The notes under the pieces: generated by a model
The model's input: only the letters and a program-made list of their open reading frames with translations
The model's database searches: none
What the model was told of the DNA's origin: nothing
Made by a program: the position numbers and the translations under genes
Assembly (NCBI GenBank): GCA_005502805.1
Contig: SCMY01000003.1
Span: 124,001-188,000, forward strand
Direction: 5' to 3'
DNA length: 64,000 nt
From: Rhizobiales bacterium 2SD
GTDB taxonomy: Bacteria > Pseudomonadota > Alphaproteobacteria > Rhizobiales > Beijerinckiaceae
Shown: piece after piece, positions 9,146-17,569 of the stretch
How the letters are laid out: each line of letters opens with the position of its first letter
Position numbering within the stretch: position 1 is the first letter of the stretch

Positions 9146-9184
9146 TGGGTTCGCTTTCGTCTGGATGGGGCAGGGCGGCGGCCG

Positions 9185-9856
9185 TCAGACCGCCAGGCCC
9201 TCGATGGCGTAGATGCGGGCAGGGGCGCCGTCGGCATTCGGGATCAGCAGCGGCGCGGCCGAGAACAGGTTGCGTGGCGCTGTCAGCTTGCTGGTGTTGA
9301 CGACGTATTCGATCAGCGTGACGCCATGGCTGAGCAGGACATGATGGGTGACATGCTCGGGCTTGGGCACTTCCTTGCCTTCGAGCAGGAGGCGGATCGG
9401 AAAGTCCTGCGGGAAGTCGAAGGCGACGGCGGTCGGCTTGCGCTCGGCCAGCCACTGCGCCGCCTCCAGCGTCAGCCAGGGCGCTTCGGTCCAGAAGCTC
9501 TTGTCATGATAGTCGCGTCGGTCGTTCCACTGCGTCGCCAGCAGCAGGATCTCGCCATCGGCTCCGCCGGAATCGGCAGCGGCGAGATGCTCGGGGCCGA
9601 TCGGCTCGTTGGCCGGCCGTCCGCTCAGATCGAGCACGCGGCAGGGGCCGACCACTTGCTTCAGCGGCGTCGCTTCGATCGTCGGCGCGCCAGCGACGAA
9701 ATGGGCGGGCGCATCGACATGCGAGAAGCCATGGCAGGGGCCGTTGATCTTCGAGACCCGGAACTGGTCGCCCGCAGCGATGTCGCCCTTGATCGAAAGC
9801 TCCACCGGCCAGCGGAAATGCGGCGCGATCGGCATGGAAAGGTCGACGATGTGCAT
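9185..9856 (-). CDS. Cyclase family protein (kynurenine-formamidase-like metal hydrolase)
   Basis: This 223-residue protein belongs to the cyclase/KynB superfamily of metal-dependent amide, lactone or ester hydrolases. The diagnostic HxDxxxH motif is at residues 46-52 (HVDAPAHF), preceded by HGFS. Length is normal. It begins the operon with the SAF oxidoreductase and diverges from the GntR regulator gene. The 119-base intergenic region contains operator-like site B. The family alone does not fix the substrate; kynurenine breakdown is not supported because no kynureninase or dioxygenase gene is nearby. Confidence 0.85.
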   Translation of the reverse strand: MHIVDLSMPIAPHFRWPVELSIKGDIAAGDQFRVSKINGPCHGFSHVDAPAHFVAGAPTIEATPLKQVVGPCRVLDLSGRPANEPIGPEHLAAADSGGADGEILLLATQWNDRRDYHDKSFWTEAPWLTLEAAQWLAERKPTAVAFDFPQDFPIRLLLEGKEVPKPEHVTHHVLLSHGVTLIEYVVNTSKLTAPRNLFSAAPLLIPNADGAPARIYAIEGLAV

Positions 9857-9917
9857 GGCGCTGCCTGGATTGCGGAAAGGGATGCCGGCTAGCCGGCGGC
9901 TCCGTTCTAGGTCTCTG

Positions 9918-9937
9918 AATTCTTGTATGCAAGAATT
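9918..9937. promoter_or_regulatory. Candidate GntR operator, site B (AATTCTTG-N4-CAAGAATT)
   Basis: The arms AATTCTTG and CAAGAATT are perfect 8-base inverted repeats around TATG. The inner part reads TTGTATGCAA, a typical size and form for operators of FadR-type GntR regulators. It lies between the divergent cyclase gene (start 9856) and the GntR gene (start 9976). Autoregulation and control of the enzyme operon are the natural readings. Confidence 0.7.
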
Positions 9938-9975
9938 TTTCGACAGCGGGCCGGCCGCGCGATATACAGGGCGTC

Positions 9976-10710
9976 ATGGATAGTCCGGCCGACACGACCC
10001 CGCTCGCAGCGCTTCTCGCTCAGGTTCCGCAGCCCGAGCCGGGCCGGCGCAAGGGCGCTTTGCATGGCAGCACGGTCGCAAAACTGCGCAACCTGATCGT
10101 CACCGGGGCCTTGGCGCCGGGCGCCAAGCTCAACGAGCGTGAGCTCTGCCTGCAGCTCGGGGTCTCGCGCACGCCGGTGCGCGAGGCGATCAAGACGCTG
10201 ACCCAGGACGGCCTGCTGTGCGCGCTGCCGAACAAGTCCTCGGTCGTCGCCGAGCTCGATGTCGGCGAGATCGAAGCGCTGATCGATGTCGTCTCGACGA
10301 TCGAGGGCTTGGCCGGCGAGCTCGCCGCGGCGCGCGCCACCGACGAGGCCGTCGCCGAGATCGGCATGCTGCACTACCGGATGATGCTGCATCACACCCG
10401 CGACGAGCTGCCAGGTTATTTCGAGGCCAACAAGGCCTTCCATCGCCGCATCGTCGAACTCTCCGGCAATCCCGTCCTGCTCTGGATCTGGGAACTGCTG
10501 GCGCTCCGGGTCGACCGGGCCCGCTATTCCTCGAACCTCTGGCCGAAGCGCTGGAAGATGGCGATCCAGGAGCACGAGCAGATCCTGGCGGCGCTGACCG
10601 CCGGCGACGCCGCGCTGGCGAGCCAGCGCCTGCGCGAGCATGTCCGTAATGGCCTATCCGGCCTCGTCGCTGCCTTGAAGGACAAGGCCGCCAAGCCGGA
10701 CAGCGCCTGA
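9976..10710 (+). CDS. GntR-family transcriptional regulator, FadR/FCD subfamily
   Basis: This 244-residue regulator has an N-terminal winged helix-turn-helix (about 34-90, recognition helix LGVSRTPVREAI at 61-72) and a C-terminal all-helical FCD ligand domain (about 95-235). FCD metal-ligand positions appear as His156 in ANKAFHRRIV and later histidines in QEHEQ and REHVRNG. FCD regulators sense carboxylates, sugar acids or acyl-CoAs. It sits in the middle of the catabolic cluster, between the cyclase/SAF and CoA-transferase operons, with palindrome B 39 bases before its start. It converges with a 7-base gap on the 3-hydroxyisobutyrate-dehydrogenase-like gene. It is probably a local repressor; the ligand is unknown. 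Confidence 0.92.
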   Translation: MDSPADTTPLAALLAQVPQPEPGRRKGALHGSTVAKLRNLIVTGALAPGAKLNERELCLQLGVSRTPVREAIKTLTQDGLLCALPNKSSVVAELDVGEIEALIDVVSTIEGLAGELAAARATDEAVAEIGMLHYRMMLHHTRDELPGYFEANKAFHRRIVELSGNPVLLWIWELLALRVDRARYSSNLWPKRWKMAIQEHEQILAALTAGDAALASQRLREHVRNGLSGLVAALKDKAAKPDSA

Positions 10711-10717
10711 TCGCGGG

Positions 10718-11602
10718 TCAATGCGAGGGCTGCCCAACCTCCGGCAGCAGTTTCAGCACCGCGATCGCGTCGAGCTCGCTATCGCCCTGCGCGACCAGCA
10801 TCCGGTAGAGCGTGGTTGCCTGCGCCGCCATCGGCATGGCGAGATGCTGCTCGCGCCCGGCTTCCATCAGCATCTCCAGGTCCTTGAGCACCTGCCTGGC
10901 ATAGCCCTTCGGTGCGAAGTCGCGCGCGACCATGCGCGGCATCATCGCCTGCAGCACCGCCGAATTGCCGAGCCCCGGCGCCAGCGCCGCCGGGATCTTG
11001 TCGGCATCGACGCCATAGGCTTCGGCGAGCCGCAGCGATTCCGCCACGACGACATAGTTGGTCAGGCACAGCGCCTGGTTGACCAGCTTGGTCGCCTGGC
11101 CGGCGCCGACCGCGCCCATATGGGTGAAGAGGCCGAGACTCTCGGCCAGCGGCCGCACAGCCGCGATTGTCTCCGGCGTGCCGCCGGCCATGATCGCGAG
11201 CTTGCCCGCTTCCGCCGCGGGCGGGCCGCCCGAGACCGGCGCGTCGATGAAGCCGATGCCTGCTTCCGCCAGCGCCGCCGCGAGCGCCTTGGTCACGCCG
11301 ATCTCGGTGGTCGAGAAGTCGATGACGATGGCGCAAGGCTGTGGCTTGGCGGAGAGGATGCCGCCTTCGCCACTGATCACCGCCTGCACTGCTTTGGTGG
11401 TGGTGACCGCGATGCAGACGGGATTGGCGCGCTCGGCGACCTCGGCCGGGGAGGCGGCGAGGGCGACGTCGAGCGCTTCGGCTTCCGCCCGGCGGGCCGG
11501 GTCGAGATCGTAGCCAACGACGGAGCGACCGGTCGCGATCAGTCGCTTGCAGAAGCCCGCGCCCATCAGCCCGAGGCCGATGAAGCCGATGGTCTCGCTC
11601 AT
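10718..11602 (-). CDS. NAD(P)-dependent beta-hydroxyacid dehydrogenase (3-hydroxyisobutyrate dehydrogenase-like)
   Basis: This 294-residue enzyme has the N-terminal nucleotide motif GLGLMG (9-14), the substrate-binding DAPVSGGPPAAEAG region and the catalytic lysine in GAGQATKLVNQAL. Together these define the 3-hydroxyisobutyrate/tartronate-semialdehyde/GLYR dehydrogenase family. It oxidises a beta-hydroxy acid, or reduces the semialdehyde. Its start overlaps the stop of the enoyl-CoA hydratase gene by four bases (ATGA), so it is the third gene of an operon starting at 13585. In that context it may act on the hydration product of the pathway after CoA removal, but this is inference. Confidence 0.88.
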   Translation of the reverse strand: MSETIGFIGLGLMGAGFCKRLIATGRSVVGYDLDPARRAEAEALDVALAASPAEVAERANPVCIAVTTTKAVQAVISGEGGILSAKPQPCAIVIDFSTTEIGVTKALAAALAEAGIGFIDAPVSGGPPAAEAGKLAIMAGGTPETIAAVRPLAESLGLFTHMGAVGAGQATKLVNQALCLTNYVVVAESLRLAEAYGVDADKIPAALAPGLGNSAVLQAMMPRMVARDFAPKGYARQVLKDLEMLMEAGREQHLAMPMAAQATTLYRMLVAQGDSELDAIAVLKLLPEVGQPSH

Positions 11603-12381
11603 TTGCCCTGCCAGTTCGGCGTGCGCTTGCCGAGGAAGGCTTCCATGCCCTCGCGGAAATCGGCGCTGGTGTAACAGAGCGTGACGAGGTCATCGCCATC
11701 GACATCGGCGCTCGCCGCTGCCGTGAGCCGGCGCAGCGCCTCCTTGGTGGCGCGCATCGTCAGCGGCGCATGGCCGCGGATCGTCTCTGCCAGCTCCTTC
11801 ACCCGCGCCATCAGCGCGGCATGGTCGGCGGCGAGCTCGTTGTAGAGGCCGATGCGATGACCTTCCTCAGCCTCGACCAGCCGCGCGGTGAAGATGATGT
11901 CCTTGACGCGGGCCGGGCCGAGGAGGCTGGCGAGCCGGGCATAATTCGCCATCGACAGGCAGTTGCCGAGCGTGCGCGCCACCGGAAAGCCGAAGCGGGC
12001 CGATTGCGTCGCGATCCTGAGATCGCAGGCGCAGGCGATCGCCGCGCCGCCGCCGGTGACCGCGCCGGCGATCGCCGCGATGGTCGGCACCGTGCAGCTC
12101 TCGATCGTGGTGATCACCCGCTCGATCCGGTTCTCATAGGCGAGGGCGTCCTCAGCCGTCTTGAATTCGCGGAACTGGGAGATATCGGTGCCGGCGGCGA
12201 AGGCTTTTTCGCCGGCGCCCGTCACCACAAATACTTTGGGCGCACCATGCTTCTCGGGATTGCCGAGGATCTCGGCCAGCCCTTCGTACATGGCGAAGGT
12301 CAGGGCATTGCGCGCCTGCGGCCGGTTGAGCGTGACGGTGCCGACGCCATCGGCGGCGACGTAGAGGATCTCGTCGTTCAT
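11599..12381 (-). CDS. Enoyl-CoA hydratase/isomerase family protein
   Basis: This 260-residue crotonase-fold protein has VTLNRPQARNALTFAMYEGL at the N-terminus, the oxyanion-hole segment AFAAGTDISQF, and AIAGAVTGGGAAIACACDLRI. The catalytic-glutamate region is not of the classical short-chain form. The protein could therefore be a hydratase, isomerase or hydrolase. The start MNDEILYVAADGVG at 12381 lies 10 bases behind the CoA-transferase stop, and the longer upstream frame is the CoA-transferase gene read out of frame. It is the middle gene of a three-gene operon. Confidence 0.88.
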   Translation of the reverse strand: MNDEILYVAADGVGTVTLNRPQARNALTFAMYEGLAEILGNPEKHGAPKVFVVTGAGEKAFAAGTDISQFREFKTAEDALAYENRIERVITTIESCTVPTIAAIAGAVTGGGAAIACACDLRIATQSARFGFPVARTLGNCLSMANYARLASLLGPARVKDIIFTARLVEAEEGHRIGLYNELAADHAALMARVKELAETIRGHAPLTMRATKEALRRLTAAASADVDGDDLVTLCYTSADFREGMEAFLGKRTPNWQGK

Positions 12382-12391
12382 CGGATGCCTT

Positions 12392-13585
12392 TCAGATCGC
12401 GCCTTCGGCCTTGAGGCTGGCGATGGCCGCCTCGTCGAAGCCGAGCTCGGTGAGGATTTCGAGATTGTGGTCGCCGGCATCTGGCGTCGGTGTCGCGATG
12501 CTGGACGGCGTCCGCGACAGGCTGACCGGCTGGCCGACGACGCGGATGTCGCCGATTGCGGGATGGCTGACCGGCTGTGCGATGCCGAGATGCTGCACCT
12601 GCGGATCGTCGAAGACGGCGTCGACCGCATAGATCGGGCCGGCCGGTACGGACGCCTTCTCGCAGGCATCGAGCCAGTAAGCGCTGTCCTGCTTGGACAT
12701 GATCTCCTCGAGCAGGACGCGCAGTTCCGGCCGCGCCGCGAAACGCTTCTCCATATTGTCATAGCGCGGATCGGTCGCGAGCTCGGGCCGGCCGAGCGCG
12801 CCGCAGAAGGAGCGCCAGTGCCCCTCGGCGCCGACGCCGAGATTGATATGGCCGTCGCGCGTCGCATAGACGCCCATCGGCGTTGCATAGGGATGATCGT
12901 TGCCGGCCTGCGGCGGCACCTTGCCCTCGACCAGATAGCGCGCGACCTGGAAGTCCATCATGCCGATCTGGGCTTCGAGCAGCGAGGTCTGCACCCATTG
13001 ACCCTTGCCCGAGACGGCGCGTTCCTGCAGCGCGACCAGCGCTCCGATCGCGCCATAGAGGCCGGCGGCGGAATCGGCGACGGCGATGCCTGCACGCACC
13101 GGCCCCTGGCCGGGCAGGCCGGTGACCGACATCATCCCGCCCATGCCCTGGGCGATCTGGTCGAAGCCGGCGCGCAGGCGATAGGGCCCGCTCTGGCCGA
13201 AGCCGGAGATCGAGACCAGGATCAGGCGCGGGTTGAGCGCATGCAGCGTCTCGAAATCGAGGCCGAGCCGCTCCTTCACATCCGGTCGGAAATTCTCGAC
13301 CAGGAGATCGGCGTCGGCGATCAGCTTGCGCAGGATCGCCTTACCGGATTCGGTCTTCAGGTTGAGCGTCAGCGAGCGCTTGTTCCGGTGCAGGTTCTGC
13401 ATGTCGTAGCCATGCCGCGGTCCGCTCATATTCTCGTTCGGATCCACCCCGGGCGGGCTTTCGATCTTGATCACGTCGGCGCCGAAATCGGCGAAGATGC
13501 GGGCGCAGGTCGGCCCGGCGCGCACACGCGTCAGGTCGAGCACGCGCAGGGCTTCGAGGGCGGTGGACGGCGTCGGGCGGGGCAT
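12392..13585 (-). CDS. Class III CoA-transferase (CaiB/BaiF/formyl-CoA transferase family)
   Basis: This 397-residue enzyme moves CoA between acids, or activates the pathway acid with a CoA donor. The signatures are VLDLTRVRAGPTCARIFADF at the N-terminus, FGADVIKIESP, NLHRNKRSLTLNLK and SGFGQSGPY. The candidate nucleophile is Asp171 in AGIAVADSAAGLYG, matching Asp169 of formyl-CoA transferase. The start MPRPTPSTALEAL at 13585 was preferred over the longer frame. It is the first gene of an operon with the hydratase and dehydrogenase. Palindrome C lies 72 bases upstream. The acid it activates is presumably derived from the TRAP-imported compound. Confidence 0.92.
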   Translation of the reverse strand: MPRPTPSTALEALRVLDLTRVRAGPTCARIFADFGADVIKIESPPGVDPNENMSGPRHGYDMQNLHRNKRSLTLNLKTESGKAILRKLIADADLLVENFRPDVKERLGLDFETLHALNPRLILVSISGFGQSGPYRLRAGFDQIAQGMGGMMSVTGLPGQGPVRAGIAVADSAAGLYGAIGALVALQERAVSGKGQWVQTSLLEAQIGMMDFQVARYLVEGKVPPQAGNDHPYATPMGVYATRDGHINLGVGAEGHWRSFCGALGRPELATDPRYDNMEKRFAARPELRVLLEEIMSKQDSAYWLDACEKASVPAGPIYAVDAVFDDPQVQHLGIAQPVSHPAIGDIRVVGQPVSLSRTPSSIATPTPDAGDHNLEILTELGFDEAAIASLKAEGAI

Positions 13586-13656
13586 GATGATCCGGAAGGG
13601 GTGACAGAGGGCGCCGACTATCCCGTCATCGCCCCGAGGCGTCAATCTTCGGGGCT

Positions 13657-13672
13657 ATCTTGCATGCAAGAT
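13657..13672. promoter_or_regulatory. Candidate GntR operator, site C (ATCTTGCATGCAAGAT)
   Basis: This is a perfect 16-base palindrome lying between the divergent CoA-transferase operon (start 13585) and the phosphogluconate-dehydrogenase-like gene (start 13808). Its core TTGCATGCAA differs from site B (TTGTATGCAA) at one base. The best reading is a second operator of the GntR regulator at 9976. Confidence 0.7.
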
Positions 13673-13807
13673 CGGCAAGTGGGCCATGCGCCAGCCGGAC
13701 AACGGCAGCACGCAAGCCGCGGAACGCCGGCGTTGACGTCCGGCGGAAAGCCTTGCGAGCTTGTCGGACAGCGTCGGCAACGGACGCGCGGACGCAGGAG
13801 GACGACG

Positions 13808-14635
13808 ATGACGGTGGTCGCACTGTTCGGTGCCGGCGGCAAGATGGGTATGCGCCTTGGCCGCAATCTCGCTCGCTCGCGCTTCGAGACGCGCCATGTC
13901 GAGATCAGCCCGGCCGGCCAGGACCGTATCCGCGAAGCTTTCGGCGTCGCTTGCGTCGAGCCGGACGCGGCGATCAGGGGAGCTGAGGTCGTGATCCTGG
14001 CGGTGCCGGATACAGCCGTCGGCGCAGTGGCTGCCGGCCTCGTGCCGAAGCTGGCGGCCGGGACGATCGTCGTGATCCTCGATGCCGCGGCGCCGCATGC
14101 CGGCCACCTGCCCGAACGCGCCGATATCACCTATTTCGTCACCCATCCCTGCCACCCGCCGATCTTCAACGACGAGACCGACGAGGCGGCGCGCGCCGAC
14201 CATTTCGGCGGCATCGCCGCCAAGCAGCATATCGTCAACGCGCTGATGCAGGGGCCGGAAGCGCATTATGCTCTCGGCGAGGAGGTGGCGCGGGCGATCT
14301 GGGCGCCGGTGATGCGTTCGCACCGCGTCACCGTCGAGCAGATGGCTATTTTGGAGCCCGGCCTCTCGGAAACCGTCTGCGCTACCCTGCTCGACGCGAT
14401 GCGCGAGGCGATGGAGGAGGCTATCGCTCGCGGTGTCCCGCGCGAGGCGGCGCGCGACTTCCTGCTCGGCCATATGAACATCCTGGCGGCCGTGACCTTC
14501 GGCGAGGTCCAGGGCGTGTTCTCCGACGCCTGCAACAAGGCAATCGTCTTCGGCAAGGAGACGATTCTCCGGCCGGACTGGAAGCGCCTGTTCGAGCCGG
14601 ACGAGATCGCCGACAGCGTCCGGCGCATCACCTAG
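13808..14635 (+). CDS. Phosphogluconate-dehydrogenase-like oxidoreductase (PGDH_C type)
   Basis: This 275-residue protein starts TVVALFGAGGKMGMRLGRN with the nucleotide motif GAGGKMG at 8-14. It carries a C-terminal helical domain with FGEVQGVFSDACNKAIVFGK, typical of proteins annotated as NAD-dependent phosphogluconate dehydrogenase C-terminal type. That group includes D-apionate oxidoisomerase (ApnO), which acts on a branched sugar acid, so a sugar-acid or tetronate-like substrate is plausible here. The conserved THPCHPPIF motif may bind substrate or metal. It is transcribed divergently from the CoA-transferase operon with palindrome C between them. The exact reaction is unknown. Confidence 0.75.
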   Translation: MTVVALFGAGGKMGMRLGRNLARSRFETRHVEISPAGQDRIREAFGVACVEPDAAIRGAEVVILAVPDTAVGAVAAGLVPKLAAGTIVVILDAAAPHAGHLPERADITYFVTHPCHPPIFNDETDEAARADHFGGIAAKQHIVNALMQGPEAHYALGEEVARAIWAPVMRSHRVTVEQMAILEPGLSETVCATLLDAMREAMEEAIARGVPREAARDFLLGHMNILAAVTFGEVQGVFSDACNKAIVFGKETILRPDWKRLFEPDEIADSVRRIT

Positions 14636-14719
14636 AGGTTGTGGCGAGGCTTCGACCGATTTCGAAGCCATGTTATGGCTGCTTCGCCGGCCAGGTCGGC
14701 ATGCTTTTGGAGACATGAA

Positions 14720-15355
14720 ATGAGCGCGATCAGCCAGAAGCCGGGCACCACGGTCGATGATGCAGCCCAGCTGCGCGCCATCGTCGGCGAAGAGTCGCTG
14801 GTCGTCCAGAAGAAGGTGCTCGACCGGCTCGACAGGTTCTGCCGCGACTTCATCGCGCTCTCGCCCTTTCTTGTGCTGGCCACTGCCGATCGCGAAGGCG
14901 GGGTGGATGCCAGCCCGCGCGGTGACGGGCCGGGCTTCGTCGAGGTGCTCGACGAGCGGACGCTGCTGATTCCCGACCGGCGCGGCAACAACCGGATCGA
15001 TTCCTTCCGCAATGTGCTGAGCTCGCCCGGCGTCGGCCTGGTCTTCTTCGTGCCGGGGATCACCGAGACCCTGCGCGTCAACGGCAGGGCGCGGATGACC
15101 ACCGACGCTGCGCTGCTGGAGCCTATGGCCATGCAGGAGAAGGCGCCGAAGCTCGGCCTGATCGTCGAGGTCGACGAAGCCTATTTCCATTGCGGCAAGG
15201 CGCTGCTCCGCTCGAAGCTCTGGGCCCAGGAATCGCAGGTCGAGCGCTCGAGCTTCCCGACGCTCGGCCGCATTGTCGCCGAGCAGACCAAGGCGGTCGA
15301 TGCCGCCGAGGCCGACGCCAATCTGGAAGAGGCCTACCGCTCCCGGCTCTATTGA
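14720..15355 (+). CDS. Pyridoxamine 5'-phosphate oxidase-like FMN-binding protein
   Basis: This 211-residue protein has the split-barrel flavin-binding fold of the PNPOx-like superfamily (MSMEG_1061-type subgroup). Motifs are FLVLATADREGGVDASPRGD, LLIPDRRGNNRIDSFRN and GLVFFVPGITETLRVNGRAR. Such proteins bind FMN or F420 and often act as reductases or stress proteins. The start MSAISQKPGTT at 14720 follows GGAGACATGAA. It lies between the catabolic region and the molybdate cluster and is probably independent of both; 84 bases separate it from the preceding gene. Confidence 0.82.
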   Translation: MSAISQKPGTTVDDAAQLRAIVGEESLVVQKKVLDRLDRFCRDFIALSPFLVLATADREGGVDASPRGDGPGFVEVLDERTLLIPDRRGNNRIDSFRNVLSSPGVGLVFFVPGITETLRVNGRARMTTDAALLEPMAMQEKAPKLGLIVEVDEAYFHCGKALLRSKLWAQESQVERSSFPTLGRIVAEQTKAVDAAEADANLEEAYRSRLY

Positions 15356-15379
15356 GCGCGCTGCCGCGGAGGACGGGCT

Positions 15380-15778
15380 ATGTCGAAGGCTGACCAGTCC
15401 CTGCCGGCGACGCGCTTCAGCTTCCGGCTCGACTTCACGCCGGGCGGACGCCTCGGCCCCGGCAAGGTGCAATTGCTTGAGGCGATCGGCGAGACCGGCT
15501 CGATCTCTGCCGCCGGCCGCTCGATGAAGATGTCCTATCGCCGGGCTTGGCTCCTGGTCGACGATCTCAATCGCATTTTTCGATCGCCGCTGGTCGAGGC
15601 GCAACCCGGCGGAGCCAAGGGCGGCGGCGCGCATCTGACGGCGCTCGGCCGCGAGATCGTCGCCAATTATCGTGCGATCGAGGCGAAGACGCTGACAGCG
15701 GGAGCGGCGGAGATTGCGGCGTTGCGCGCGGCGGTCTCGCCGACCGCGCCGGTGCGCGAGCCCGGCAAGAAGGCCTGA
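15380..15778 (+). CDS. ModE-like winged-helix DNA-binding protein without molybdate-binding domain
   Basis: This 132-residue protein is the LysR/ModE-type winged HTH alone. GPGKVQLLEAIGETGSISAA, then GRSMKMSYRRAWLLVDDLN and the wing region GGGAHLTALGREIVANYRAIE are characteristic of ModE N-terminal domains. Classical ModE (about 260 residues) carries two C-terminal Mop/TOBE domains that are absent here, while a free Mop protein is encoded at 18487. The gene converges on modC with a 4-base gap. It probably represses modABC through the box at 18397-18420, but without an obvious molybdate sensor of its own. Confidence 0.85.
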   Translation: MSKADQSLPATRFSFRLDFTPGGRLGPGKVQLLEAIGETGSISAAGRSMKMSYRRAWLLVDDLNRIFRSPLVEAQPGGAKGGGAHLTALGREIVANYRAIEAKTLTAGAAEIAALRAAVSPTAPVREPGKKA

Positions 15779-15782
15779 GCGC

Positions 15783-16874
15783 TCACGGCGTATCGATCGA
15801 GACGCTCTTGATCACCGCGTAGACCAGGCCGCCGGGCTTCAGTTGCAATTGCTCGGCCGATTTTACGGTGAGACGGGCGAGCAAGCCGACGCCGTTGCAG
15901 TCGAGCCTGACTTCCAGCGCGCCGCCGTCGCCGTGAGGTGCGCCGATCGCCGTGACCTGTCCCGGCAGGACATTCAGGGCGCTGATCCCGTCGAGCGGCT
16001 TCAAGCTCAGCATCACGTCGCTGGCGAGGATACGCACGCGCAACGCTGTCCCCTCCGGCACGCTACGCCGGGCGATCTGCAATGGTCCGGCCGCAGTCTC
16101 CAGGACGGTCAGGCCATGCTCCGGCTCATGCCGCAGCACGCGCGCGTCGAGGACGGCGCCGGCTTCCGCCGAAGCGGATAGGATCGGCACGTCGGGCCGG
16201 GACATCAATTCGGCGGTCGGTCCACTCATCGAGACCTTGCCTTGGTCGAGAATGACGAGATGGGTGGCGAGCCGCGCCACCTCGGCGATCGAATGCGAGA
16301 CATAGACGATCGGGATGCCGAAGCCGTCGCGCAGGCGTTCGATGTAAGGCAGGATCTCGGCCTTGCGCTCTTCGTCCAGCGACGCGAGCGGCTCGTCCAT
16401 CAGGAGAAGCCGCGGCTTGGCCAGCAGGGCCCGGCCGATCGCGACGCGCTGCTTCTCGCCGCCGGAAAGTGCGCCCGGCTGCCTGTGAAGCAGGTGGCTG
16501 ATGCCGAGCAGGTCGAGTACGTCGTCGAGCCTGCTGCCGCCATCCTCGGCCTTCGGCGCGAACCAGCGGCCATAGAGCAGATTCTGCCTGACGGAGAGAT
16601 GCGGGAAGAGCCGCGCCTCCTGGAAGACATAGCCGATGCGGCGCTTGTGCTTGGGCACGAAGATACCGGCGGCGCTGTCGACCATCGCCCGTCCGTCGAT
16701 GACGACGCGGCCTGCCTGCGGCCGGATCAGGCCGGAGATGACGTTGACCAGCGAGGTCTTGCCCGAGCCGGAGCGGCCGAACAGGACCGTCAACCGCCCG
16801 TCCGAAGCGAAGGCGGCATCGAGCGAAAAAGCGCCCAGCCGGTGCGCCACGGAAACCTCGATGACCGCGCTCAT
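15783..16874 (-). CDS. modC: Molybdate ABC transporter ATP-binding protein
   Basis: This 363-residue ATPase energises molybdate import. The Walker A motif GRSGSGKTS is at about residues 33-41, the ABC signature LSGGEKQRVAIGRALL follows, and Walker B is LLLMDEPLASLD. The C-terminal 70 residues form a TOBE/Mop-like domain (ALNVLPGQVTAIG, GLLARLTVKSAEQLQLKPG). The start MSAVIEVSVAHRL at 16874 overlaps the modB stop by four bases. Gene order modA-modB-modC with overlapping ends shows one operon running from 18372. Confidence 0.95.
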   Translation of the reverse strand: MSAVIEVSVAHRLGAFSLDAAFASDGRLTVLFGRSGSGKTSLVNVISGLIRPQAGRVVIDGRAMVDSAAGIFVPKHKRRIGYVFQEARLFPHLSVRQNLLYGRWFAPKAEDGGSRLDDVLDLLGISHLLHRQPGALSGGEKQRVAIGRALLAKPRLLLMDEPLASLDEERKAEILPYIERLRDGFGIPIVYVSHSIAEVARLATHLVILDQGKVSMSGPTAELMSRPDVPILSASAEAGAVLDARVLRHEPEHGLTVLETAAGPLQIARRSVPEGTALRVRILASDVMLSLKPLDGISALNVLPGQVTAIGAPHGDGGALEVRLDCNGVGLLARLTVKSAEQLQLKPGGLVYAVIKSVSIDTP

Positions 16875-17569
16875 TCGACGGCGATCCGCCGGCCGACCAA
16901 TCGTGCCAGGAATTCCGAGGCGAACAGCGCCGCGACCGAGATCGCGATCGAAATCAGGGTCAACCGCATCGCCCCGGCATCGCCATTCGGCACCTGGGTG
17001 AAGGTGTAGATCGCCGAGGGCAGGGTCTGCGTCTCGCCGGGGATGTTGGAGACGAAGGTGATGGTCGCGCCGAACTCGCCCATCGCCTTGGCGAAGCACA
17101 GGATCATGCCGGCGAGGATGCCGGGCAGGGCAAGCGGCAGAGTCACCGTCAGGAATACCCAGAACGGGCCGGCGCCGAGCGTCCCCGCCGCATCCTCGAG
17201 CTTGCGGTCGATCGCCTCGATCGAGAGCCGGATCGCCCGGACCATCAGCGGAAAGCCCATCACCGCGCAGGCCAGCGCCGCCCCGGTCCAGCGGAAGGAG
17301 AGGACGATGCCGAACCAGTCATAGAGGAACTGGCCGATCGGCCCGCGCCGGCCGAAGCCGATCAGCAGGAGATAGCCCGTGACGACCGGCGGCAGGATCA
17401 GCGGCAGGTGGATGACGGCGTCGAGCAACGACTTGCCCCAGAAGCGCCCGCGCGCCAGCAACCAGGCGATGGCGAGCCCCAAAGGGAGGCTCGCCAGCAT
17501 GGCAGTGGTGGCGACGATCAGGCTGAGGCGGACGGCCGTCCATTCCTCCGGGGACAGCCAGTCGCTCAC
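16871..17569 (-). CDS. modB: Molybdate ABC transporter permease
   Basis: This 232-residue membrane protein with about five helices is the channel-forming subunit of the molybdate importer. It has the ABC permease EAA-loop region EDAAGTLGAGPFWVF and the ModB-typical opening DWLSPEEWTAVRLSLIVATTAM, quoted here as WTAVRLSLIVATTAM. The segment KAMGEFGATITFVSNIPGETQT is split at the conserved GEFGAT. It overlaps both modA and modC by four bases. Confidence 0.95.
   Translation of the reverse strand: MSDWLSPEEWTAVRLSLIVATTAMLASLPLGLAIAWLLARGRFWGKSLLDAVIHLPLILPPVVTGYLLLIGFGRRGPIGQFLYDWFGIVLSFRWTGAALACAVMGFPLMVRAIRLSIEAIDRKLEDAAGTLGAGPFWVFLTVTLPLALPGILAGMILCFAKAMGEFGATITFVSNIPGETQTLPSAIYTFTQVPNGDAGAMRLTLISIAISVAALFASEFLARLVGRRIAVE

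Noticed and set aside
9185..9856. Kynurenine formamidase role for the cyclase-family protein
   Set aside because: The HxDxxxH motif is shared by many cyclases, and no tryptophan-catabolism gene is nearby.
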